Shown: positions 9,367-16,250 of the stretch, piece after piece
How positions within the stretch are numbered: the stretch's first letter is position 1
How the letters are laid out: every line of letters begins with the position of its first letter
Source of the DNA: Pseudomonas fluorescens
GTDB lineage: Bacteria > Pseudomonadota > Gammaproteobacteria > Pseudomonadales > Pseudomonadaceae
DNA: 64,000 nt
Direction: 5' to 3'
Assembly: GCF_902497785.1 (NCBI RefSeq)
Contig: NZ_CABVHK010000022.1
Location: forward strand, 54,002-118,001
Translations under genes and position numbers: made by a program
Notes under the pieces: model-generated
What the model saw: the letters and a program-made list of their open reading frames with translations, nothing else
Told to the model about the DNA's origin: nothing
Database searches by the model: none

Positions 9367-10430
9367 CAGTCGAAACTCCTGAGGGCCAGACCGCACGCGA
9401 TCATCAGTGCGGGCGCGTCGCCGGCGAGGGCGCCGGCGTTGACCTTGCTGCTCAGGGCCATATCCGAAAAGGGATTGGCCACCTGTGTCGGCGTGCCCAG
9501 TCGCTGTTCGATCAACCGGTCCAGACCCGCGACCGAAGCGCTGCCACCGGCGAGCAGGATGTGGTCGACCGCGTTGTATTGACCGGACGCGAAGAAAAAC
9601 TGCAATGAACGCGACACTTGCTGCACCAGTGCATCGCGAAACGGCTGTAACACCTCACTGACGTAATCGTCCGGCAAACCGCCCTGCTTTTTCGCCAGCC
9701 CCGCCTGCTCCAGCGTCAGGCCATATCGTCGCTGGATTTCTTCCGTCAACTGGCGGCCACCGAACAGTTGTTCACGGGTGTAGATGATCTTTCCGTTGTG
9801 CAGCACGCTGAGGGTGGTCATGGTCGCGCCGATATCAACGATGGCGACCGTCAGACGCTCCTGTGCGGGCGCCAGATGCCTGGTCAGCAAACCGAAAGAA
9901 CGTTCCAGCGCATAGGCCTCGACATCGACCACGCGAGCGGTCAGCCCGGCCAGGGCCAGGGCCGCTTCCCGAACTTCGACGTTTTCCTTGCGACAGGCTG
10001 CCAGCAGCACATTCACCCGTTCGGGGTTGCGCGCCGACACGCCCTGAACCTCAAAGTCGATGGCCACTTCGTCCAAGGGATAAGGGATATATTGATCGGC
10101 CTCGATCTTCAGCTGGTTTTCCATCTCGTCGTCGGAAAGCCCGGCGTCCATTTCGATGGTTTTGGTGATCACCGCCGACCCGGCCACGGCCACGGCGACG
10201 TTCCTGAGACTGGTCCTTGCCTTGAGCAGCACGCGCGCGAGTGCCTGGCCCACGCCTTCGAGCTCGGCGATATTTTTCTCGATGACGGCACTGGCAGGCA
10301 GCGGCTCTACCGCATACGCCTCAACCCGGTAACGGTTGCCCTGACGGCTTAGCTCAAGAAGCTTTACCGACGTGGAGCTGATGTCGATCCCCAAAAGCGT
10401 ATTGGCTTTTTTATTGAAGAGTCCTAGCAC
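9366..10430 (-). CDS. pilM: Type IV pilus assembly actin-like ATPase PilM
   Basis: Cytoplasmic actin/FtsA-like protein that recruits PilN and links the pilus alignment complex to the motor. From a GTG at 10430 it encodes 354 residues (MLGLFNKKANTLLGIDISS), the same beginning and length I know for P. aeruginosa PilM. A TTG two codons upstream is also in frame but less likely. The ATP-binding fold is visible as GIDISSTSVKLLEL (phosphate 1), VDIGATMTTLSV (phosphate 2) and LLAGGSASVAGL (adenosine). First gene of pilMNOPQ, divergent from mrcA across 216 bases. Confidence 0.95.
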   Translation of the reverse strand: MLGLFNKKANTLLGIDISSTSVKLLELSRQGNRYRVEAYAVEPLPASAVIEKNIAELEGVGQALARVLLKARTSLRNVAVAVAGSAVITKTIEMDAGLSDDEMENQLKIEADQYIPYPLDEVAIDFEVQGVSARNPERVNVLLAACRKENVEVREAALALAGLTARVVDVEAYALERSFGLLTRHLAPAQERLTVAIVDIGATMTTLSVLHNGKIIYTREQLFGGRQLTEEIQRRYGLTLEQAGLAKKQGGLPDDYVSEVLQPFRDALVQQVSRSLQFFFASGQYNAVDHILLAGGSASVAGLDRLIEQRLGTPTQVANPFSDMALSSKVNAGALAGDAPALMIACGLALRSFD

Positions 10431-10539
10431 TACCAATTCCCTATGACTATCCGTGAGTTACGGACTCTGTAATGACCATTGCGTTCAACCCACCCGTCTT
10501 GACAGCAGCGCAAATGACGCCCCCCGGCGTAAAAATGCT

Positions 10540-10545
10540 TATAAT
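10540..10545 (+). promoter_or_regulatory. Candidate -10 element for mrcA
   Basis: A perfect TATAAT about 100 bases upstream of the mrcA start in the pilM-mrcA divergent gap. No good -35 lies 16-18 bases before it; the TTGACA near 10499 is too far away. Confidence 0.35.
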
Positions 10546-10646
10546 GCCCAGCGTTTTTTTCCGCTTTTTACGCCATGCTCGGGTCGTTCTACTTTTACCT
10601 GAAACCTGATGCCTATTTCTTTCTTTAATCTGGATAACACAAAGCC

Positions 10647-13085
10647 TTGATTCGTCTGCTGAAATTTTTCGGTTGGTCCATCGTCGCCGTTTTCTGCGGA
10701 CTGCTCCTGAGTCTGAGCGGCGCGTATCTTTACCTTAGCCCTGGATTGCCGTCTGTGGAGGCACTGAGAAGTATCCAGTTGCAGATTCCCCTGCGCGTGT
10801 ACAGCAGCGACGACAAGTTGATCGCAGAGTTTGGCGAAATGCGCCGTACCCCGATCCGTTTCGCCGACATTCCCCCCAATTTCATCAATGCGTTACTAAG
10901 TGCTGAAGACGACAATTTTGCCAACCACTACGGCGTCGATCCCGGCAGCCTGATGCGCGCAGCCACTCAGCTGGTAAAAAGCGGACACATCCAGTCCGGC
11001 GGCAGCACCATCACCATGCAGGTCGCGAAGAACTTCTTCCTGACCAGCGAACGCAGCTTCTCACGCAAAACCACTGAAATTCTTCTGGCGCTGCAAATCG
11101 AACGGCAACTGACCAAGGACGAGATCCTTGAGTTGTACGTCAATAAGATCTACCTCGGCAACCGTGCCTACGGTATCGAAGCGGCAGCCCAGGTGTATTA
11201 CGGCAAGTCGATCCGTGACGTCAGCCTGGCGCAGATGGCGATGATTGCCGGTCTGCCGAAAGCCCCGTCGCGCTTCAACCCGCTGGCCAACCCGGCACGC
11301 AGCAAAGAGCGTCGCGACTGGATTCTTGGGCGTATGTACAAGCTCGGCAAGATCACCGAAGCGGATTACACCACAGCGATCAACGAGCCGCTGAACGCCA
11401 GTTACCATGTGCCGACCCCGGAAGTGAACGCACCCTACATCGCCGAGATGGCCCGCGCCGAAATGGTCGGGCGCTACGGCAGCGATGCCTACACCGAAGG
11501 CTTCCGCGTCACGACCACCGTGCCGAGCAACCTGCAGGAAATGGCCAACACCGCACTTCACGAAGGGTTGATGACCTACGACCAGCGTCACGGCTATCGC
11601 GGCCCCGAGTCGCGTCTCCCGGGCAAGACCCGCGAGGCCTGGGCGACCGAGCTGACCAAGCAGCGCACGATCAGCAGCCTTGAGCCCGCCATCGTCACCC
11701 AGGTCGACAAGACCGGCCTGCAAGTGATGACCCGTACCGGCGACGAGCACATTGGCTGGGACACCATGAAATGGGCGCGGCCGTTCCTCAACACCAACAG
11801 CATGGGCCCCAACCCGAAGCAGCCGTCGGATGTCGCGCAAGTCGGCGATCTGGTGCGCGTGCAGCGCCAGCCGGACAATTCGCTGAAGTTCAGCCAGATC
11901 CCGCAGGCTCAGGGCGCATTGGTCTCCCTGGATCCGCAGAACGGCGCCATACGCTCGCTGGTCGGCGGTTTCGCCTTCGAGCAAAGCAATTACAACCGCG
12001 CCCTGCAGGCCAAGCGTCAGCCGGGTTCGAGCTTCAAACCGTTCGTCTACAGCGCCGCCCTGGATAACGGTTACACCGCTGCCAGCCTGGTCAATGACGC
12101 ACCGATCGTGTTCGTCGACGAATACCTGGACAAGGTCTGGCGCCCGAAGAACGACACCAACACCTTCCTCGGCCCGATCCGTCTGCGTGAAGGTCTGTAC
12201 AAGTCGCGCAACCTGGTGTCGATCCGCTTGGTGCAGGCGCTGGGCATTGATCGCACCATCGACTACATCAGCAAGTTCGGCTTCAACAAACAGGACCTGC
12301 CGCGCAACCTGTCGCTGGCCCTGGGCACCGCGACCTTGACGCCAATGGAGATCGCCACCGGCTGGAGCACATTCGCCAACGGCGGCTACAAGATCACCCC
12401 GTACATCATCGACAAGATCGACAGCCGTAATGGCGACTCGCTGTTCGTCGCCAATCCGCCGAGCGTACCCCAGGGCAATGTTGCGCCGGATGGCATCGCC
12501 GCCCCGGCAGCCGAAGCCTTTACGGTCAACGCGACGCCTGGCGAAGTGCCGGGCCAGCCCGCACCTCAAGCCCCGGCCGTGGCCGAGCGCATCGTTGACG
12601 GCCGCACCACTTACATCCTCAACAGCATGCTCGAGGACGTGATCAAACTGGGCACCGGCCGCCGCGCACTGGCGCTGGGCCGACCTGACATTGCCGGCAA
12701 AACCGGTACGACCAACGAATCCAAGGATGCCTGGTTCTCGGGCTACAACGCCGATTACGTGACCACGGTCTGGACCGGTTTCGACCAGCCGGAAAGCCTG
12801 GGTAAACGCGAGTTCGGCGGCACTGTCGCGCTGCCGATCTGGATGAATTACATGGCCGCCGCGCTCAAAGACAAGCCGCCGCATACACAGCCAGAGCCCG
12901 AAGGCCTCCTGAGCCTGCGGGTTGATCCCGTCAGCGGTCGCGCAGCCACCCCTGGCACGCCTGGCGCGTACTTCGAACTGTTCAAGGCCGAAGACACACC
13001 GCCATCGGCAAATGAACTGGGTAACGGCAACGCGCCGGGCAGCCCGCTGCCAGCGGATGAAGCGGCGCCTATCGATCTGTTCTGA
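10647..13085 (+). CDS. mrcA: Penicillin-binding protein 1A (bifunctional glycosyltransferase/transpeptidase)
   Basis: Class A PBP that polymerises and cross-links peptidoglycan. 812 residues. Starts with TTG at 10647; there is no upstream in-frame alternative with a good N-terminus, and the membrane anchor (about 8-30) begins at once. The glycosyltransferase domain has the catalytic Glu87 in SAEDDNF plus GGSTITMQVAKN and the RKTTEILLALQIER motif. The OB-like domain of PBP1a follows. The transpeptidase domain has the nucleophile Ser461 in SSFK (461-464), SRN in YKSRNLVS, and KTGT at 685-688. It is conserved next to pilM, as in PAO1 ponA. A terminator lies 17 bases after the stop. Confidence 0.96.
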   Translation: MIRLLKFFGWSIVAVFCGLLLSLSGAYLYLSPGLPSVEALRSIQLQIPLRVYSSDDKLIAEFGEMRRTPIRFADIPPNFINALLSAEDDNFANHYGVDPGSLMRAATQLVKSGHIQSGGSTITMQVAKNFFLTSERSFSRKTTEILLALQIERQLTKDEILELYVNKIYLGNRAYGIEAAAQVYYGKSIRDVSLAQMAMIAGLPKAPSRFNPLANPARSKERRDWILGRMYKLGKITEADYTTAINEPLNASYHVPTPEVNAPYIAEMARAEMVGRYGSDAYTEGFRVTTTVPSNLQEMANTALHEGLMTYDQRHGYRGPESRLPGKTREAWATELTKQRTISSLEPAIVTQVDKTGLQVMTRTGDEHIGWDTMKWARPFLNTNSMGPNPKQPSDVAQVGDLVRVQRQPDNSLKFSQIPQAQGALVSLDPQNGAIRSLVGGFAFEQSNYNRALQAKRQPGSSFKPFVYSAALDNGYTAASLVNDAPIVFVDEYLDKVWRPKNDTNTFLGPIRLREGLYKSRNLVSIRLVQALGIDRTIDYISKFGFNKQDLPRNLSLALGTATLTPMEIATGWSTFANGGYKITPYIIDKIDSRNGDSLFVANPPSVPQGNVAPDGIAAPAAEAFTVNATPGEVPGQPAPQAPAVAERIVDGRTTYILNSMLEDVIKLGTGRRALALGRPDIAGKTGTTNESKDAWFSGYNADYVTTVWTGFDQPESLGKREFGGTVALPIWMNYMAAALKDKPPHTQPEPEGLLSLRVDPVSGRAATPGTPGAYFELFKAEDTPPSANELGNGNAPGSPLPADEAAPIDLF

Positions 13086-13101
13086 TCGCAACGGCCACAC
13101 C

Positions 13102-13138
13102 AAAAAGCCCCGCCCTCGAGAGAGGTATGGGGCTTTTT
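13102..13138 (+). terminator. Intrinsic terminator of mrcA
   Basis: AAAAAGCCCC pairs with GGGGCTTTTT around a loop that has its own small CCTC/GAGG stem; a T-run ends the right arm. Begins 17 bases after the mrcA stop. Confidence 0.9.
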
Positions 13139-13170
13139 ATTGCCTGATGTCTTTGCGCTGACTGACCCGG

Positions 13171-13269
13171 CCTCTTCGCGGGCAAGCCCGCTCCCACAGG
13201 GTGTTGTGGTGCACTGGAGAAATGTGCATCAGCGCAGTTCCTGTGGGAGCGGGCTTGCCCGCGAAGAGG
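13171..13269. repeat. REP palindrome with perfect 30-bp arms
   Basis: Arms at 13171-13200 and 13240-13269 are exact inverted copies with a 39-base spacer. The arm contains GGGCAAGCCCGCTCCCACAG, the common Pseudomonas 'gtgggagcgggcttgcccgcg' repeat. It sits between the converging terminators of mrcA and the malic enzyme. Confidence 0.92.
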
Positions 13270-13298
13270 CCCTCACAGATCACACGCATACCGCAGAC

Positions 13299-13332
13299 AA
13301 AAAAAACCCCGACTCATGAGAGCCGGGGCTTT
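13299..13332 (-). terminator. Intrinsic terminator of the malic enzyme gene
   Basis: On the minus strand CCCCG and CGGGG form the stem base, followed by GTTTTTT; about 21 bases after the gene's stop at 13354. Confidence 0.85.
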
Positions 13333-13353
13333 GTGTTGAAGCGTTACAACGGC

Positions 13354-14622
13354 TTAGCCGTTGAACACGTCATCCACGCTTTTCAGCGGGTAGTTCTTCG
13401 GATACGGCAGGGTTGCCACACCGGTCTCGATCGCAGCCTTGGCCACGGCATCGGAGATCAGGGTGATCAAGCGGGCATCCATTGGTTTCGGGATGATGTA
13501 CTCACGACCGAATTCCAGCTTGATGCCGCCGTAGGCATCGCACACTTCCTGAGGAACCGGCAGCTTGGCCAGTTCACGCAGGGCGTTGGCCGCGGCCACT
13601 TTCATTTCTTCGTTGATGCGCTTGGCGCGAACGTCCAGGGCACCACGGAAGATGAACGGGAAGCCCAGTACGTTGTTGACCTGGTTCGGGTAGTCCGAAC
13701 GGCCGGTCGCCATGATCACGTCGTCACGGGTGGCGTGAGCCAGCTCCGGGGAGATTTCCGGATCCGGGTTCGAGCACGCGAACACGATCGGGTTGGCCGC
13801 CATGGATTTGAGGCCTTCCGGGCTCAGCAGGTTCGGGCCGGACAAGCCGACGAACACGTCAGCGCCTTGCAGCGCATCAGCCAGGGTGCGTTTTTCAGTC
13901 GCGTGAGCGAAGACAGCCTTGTACTGGTTCAGGTCGTCACGGCCGGAGTGGATCACGCCGGTGCGGTCAACCATGTAAATGTTTTCGATGTTGGCACCCA
14001 TGCTCACCAGCAATTTCATGCAGGAGATGGCGGCCGCACCGGCGCCCAGGCAAACGATTTTGGCGTCAGCGAGGGTTTTGCCAGCGATTTCCAGGGCATT
14101 GATCATGCCGGCCGCGGTAACGATCGCGGTGCCGTGCTGGTCATCGTGGAAGACCGGAATGTCGCACTGCTCGATCAGAGCGCGTTCGATCTCAAAGCAC
14201 TCAGGTGCCTTGATGTCTTCCAGGTTGATGCCACCGAAAGTGATGGAGATGCGCTTGACGGTGTCGATGAAGGCTTGCGGGCTTTCGGAATCGACTTCGA
14301 TGTCGAAAACGTCGATGCCGGCGAAGCGCTTGAACAGCACGCCTTTGCCTTCCATCACTGGCTTGGAAGCCAATGGGCCGAGGTTACCCAGGCCGAGAAT
14401 CGCGGTGCCATCGGAAATGACTGCTACCAGGTTGCCTTTACCGGTGTATTTGTAGGCCAGTTCAGGATCGCGGGCGATTTCGCGTACTGGTTCGGCTACG
14501 CCGGGGCTGTAGGCCAGCGACAGGTCGCGGGCGGTAGCGGTGGCCTTGGTGAGCTCGACACTCAGCTTACCTGGACGAGGATGGGCGTGATATTCGAGAG
14601 CGGCAGTTTTCAAATCAGACAT
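13354..14622 (-). CDS. maeB: NADP-dependent malic enzyme, short form
   Basis: Oxidative decarboxylation of malate to pyruvate, yielding NAD(P)H. 422 residues: malic enzyme N-terminal domain (SLAYSPGVAEPVREI about 36-50; KGVLFKRFAGIDVFDIE; HDDQHGTAIVTAAG around 160-175) and NAD-binding domain with GAGAAAISC (about 193-201). The C-terminal phosphotransacetylase-like domain of E. coli MaeB is absent, so this is the short bacterial form. It corresponds by position to PAO1 PA5046. Monocistronic with its own terminator. Cofactor preference cannot be read with certainty. Confidence 0.92.
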   Translation of the reverse strand: MSDLKTAALEYHAHPRPGKLSVELTKATATARDLSLAYSPGVAEPVREIARDPELAYKYTGKGNLVAVISDGTAILGLGNLGPLASKPVMEGKGVLFKRFAGIDVFDIEVDSESPQAFIDTVKRISITFGGINLEDIKAPECFEIERALIEQCDIPVFHDDQHGTAIVTAAGMINALEIAGKTLADAKIVCLGAGAAAISCMKLLVSMGANIENIYMVDRTGVIHSGRDDLNQYKAVFAHATEKRTLADALQGADVFVGLSGPNLLSPEGLKSMAANPIVFACSNPDPEISPELAHATRDDVIMATGRSDYPNQVNNVLGFPFIFRGALDVRAKRINEEMKVAAANALRELAKLPVPQEVCDAYGGIKLEFGREYIIPKPMDARLITLISDAVAKAAIETGVATLPYPKNYPLKSVDDVFNG

Positions 14623-14804
14623 GGGGGCATTCCGCTTTTACTGTTGGACAGACTGGTCAGCGAGGATACGCGCCTCGCAAAGTCCCCACAAGACTGACCG
14701 GTCACCCCTGTCAAGCGCCCGGCCCTACGACTTTGGGCCAAGAGCCACGGAACACAAGGGATAGACTGTTCACAATCAACAGAAAAAATGTCTACAATTT
14801 TTTA

Positions 14805-15605
14805 TCAGGGCGAGGTTTGCAGCATCGCCGGATCCGTTAACGGCAGCAGCCAGCGCGCCTGCCCCGGTTTCAATCCACCGCGACGCGAGCGATCCACGAC
14901 CCAGCCCCGAGCCTCGATCTGCTGGCCTTTCAGGCGCTGCAGGGACGCTGCATCGAACTGCCCGAGCAAATTGGGCGCAACGCGCAATACAAGCGAATCC
15001 TGCAACTCGATCCAAACCCCGCCGCGATTGCGCTGGACCTTGCTCACACGCCCACTGAGCACGGCGAAACCGGACTCCGTGATCTGCTCCACTTTGAGCA
15101 CAGGCGACTGGCGCCACACACCGAGACGGGCCCCACGAGCACTGCGCTCCGCTGCTTGCTGGCAGGAGACCAGATCGACATTCGGCGCAACAGCCACCTG
15201 AAAACCAAGACCTTCGGCGAGCATTTGTGCTTCGAGGTTGGCGCCATTGGCGCCATAAACATGGGCCAAGGTACGCCCGTAGCGATCCTTGCTCTCTTTA
15301 CCCGGGAGCAAACCGACCCGCCCGTCGCTGGCGGCCACCAGCGCTTCCAGACGTTTGCGTGCCGCCACCGCGAATGGTTCGTCGGTTCGGCCTTGCTTGC
15401 CCAGCTCGGGCGTGTTCAAGCCGATCATGCGCACGCTGCGGCCATCGCTCAGGCGCAAGGTATCGCCATCGACTACGCGCTGCACCGCGACCGGCGTCAG
15501 TCCATTCGGCGCTGGACAGAAGGCCTGGGCACCAGAAAGCCAAATCGCAGACACAAAAAAGGCGCCCGCGAGGGACGCCTTTTTTAACAGCAAGGTAAAG
15601 CCCAT
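14805..15605 (-). CDS. Secreted thermonuclease-family (SNase-like) protein
   Basis: 266 residues from the ATG at 15605. A signal peptide (MGFTLLLKKASLAGAFFVSA, cleavage after …GAQA) precedes a staphylococcal-nuclease domain with VVDGDTLRL (about 47-55), VRMIGLNTPELGKQG, and a KDRYGRTLAHVY segment; the Arg/Glu/Arg catalytic set is plausible. The C-terminal about 90 residues resemble an OB-fold extension. The start lies only 13 bases after the rpmE stop, and the rpmE terminator hairpin falls inside the signal-peptide codons, so expression probably depends on terminator read-through or an internal promoter. The frame continues upstream to 15707 across rpmE, but that part is antisense-frame shadow. 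Confidence 0.85.
   Translation of the reverse strand: MGFTLLLKKASLAGAFFVSAIWLSGAQAFCPAPNGLTPVAVQRVVDGDTLRLSDGRSVRMIGLNTPELGKQGRTDEPFAVAARKRLEALVAASDGRVGLLPGKESKDRYGRTLAHVYGANGANLEAQMLAEGLGFQVAVAPNVDLVSCQQAAERSARGARLGVWRQSPVLKVEQITESGFAVLSGRVSKVQRNRGGVWIELQDSLVLRVAPNLLGQFDAASLQRLKGQQIEARGWVVDRSRRGGLKPGQARWLLPLTDPAMLQTSP
15555..15585 (-). terminator. rpmE terminator embedded in the nuclease coding start
   Basis: On the minus strand A6-GGCG-T-CCC, loop TCGC, then GGG-CGCC-T6: a 7-bp GC stem with one bulge, extended by A/U pairs, a strong intrinsic terminator. It lies 33 bases after the rpmE stop and inside codons 7-17 of the nuclease gene. Confidence 0.85.
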
Positions 15606-15618
15606 GGGCTTTGAAACC

Positions 15619-15873
15619 TTATGCTGCTGGAGCTTTGTCTTCTGCAGCAGCTTCTGCCGGTGCTTTCTTGCCGAAAGCGCCGAAACGGTCTGCGAAGCGC
15701 TGTACACGACCGCCAGTATCCAGAGTTTTCTGCTTACCGGTGTAGAACGGGTGGCACTCGTTGCATACGTCAGTACCCAGTGGCTTGCACAGGTTCGAAC
15801 GGGTTTCGAACTTGTTGCCGCAGCTGCAAGTTACTTCGATGGTTTCGTATGCTGGATGGATATCGGCTTTCAT
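15619..15873 (-). CDS. rpmE: 50S ribosomal protein L31
   Basis: Zinc-type L31 of the large ribosomal subunit. 84 residues with the Cys16-X-Cys18 and Cys37-XX-Cys40 zinc-binding set, so it is the zinc (C+) paralogue rather than the zinc-free YkgM type. An Ala/Glu/Lys-rich tail (after about 70) extends past the E. coli length, usual in Pseudomonas. Own promoter at 15944-15971 and terminator at 15555-15585. Confidence 0.97.
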   Translation of the reverse strand: MKADIHPAYETIEVTCSCGNKFETRSNLCKPLGTDVCNECHPFYTGKQKTLDTGGRVQRFADRFGAFGKKAPAEAAAEDKAPAA

Positions 15874-15943
15874 GGTGTATTCCTCAGGCTAGCGTGCCGC
15901 CACTCAACACTATTGTTGAATACCGCACGTAATTAGGCCGCGG

Positions 15944-15971
15944 ATTCTACCAGACATCGCCAATCACGCAA
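15944..15971 (-). promoter_or_regulatory. Candidate sigma-70 promoter for rpmE, with leader hairpin
   Basis: On the minus strand TTGCGT, 16 bases, TAGAAT; the -10 is preceded by TGG, making an extended -10. Between promoter and gene (15904-15919) is a perfect inverted repeat TCAACA-CTAT-TGTTGA in the leader. The rest of the 377-base gap 15874-16250 is filled by the long palindrome at 16024-16202. Confidence 0.55.
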
Positions 15972-16023
15972 GCTGTCCCTTCTACCGACCGTCTGCTAGG
16001 CTCCCGACCCAAAGCCCCCCTGG

Positions 16024-16202
16024 CGGGAGCAAACTTTGTGGTGAGGGGATTCATCCCCGCTGGGTGGCGAAGCCGCCCCAAACCGGCAACCTCGGTGTAT
16101 CAGCAACACCGTATTCACCGGGTTTGCGGACTGCTGCGCAGCCGAACGGGGCGGTGCGACGTTTCGCTAAATCCCCTCACTACACAGGCTCGCTCCCACA
16201 AG
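16024..16202. repeat. Long nested palindrome, copy 1 (about 180 bp)
   Basis: The outer arms begin GCGGGAGC and end GCTCGCTCCCAC. Inside each arm come GTGAGGGGATT and AATCCCCTCAC, and at the centre an ACCTCGGTGT…ACACCG dyad. It shares the 'gtggtgaggggatt-atcccc…gggtggcgaagcc' block with the copy at 25766-25933. Located between rpmE and priA. Confidence 0.8.
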
Positions 16203-16250
16203 TAGTGCGCCCAGCCTTTCATTTATTGCTGCTCAAAGAGATCCCCCCGC

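Noticed and set aside
10431..10436. TTG start for pilM two codons upstream of the GTG
   Set aside because: The GTG start gives the family N-terminus MLGLFNKK and the known length.
11061..13103. 680-codon open frame opposite mrcA
   Set aside because: Shadow of the PBP1A gene; His/Arg/Gly-rich composition without domains.
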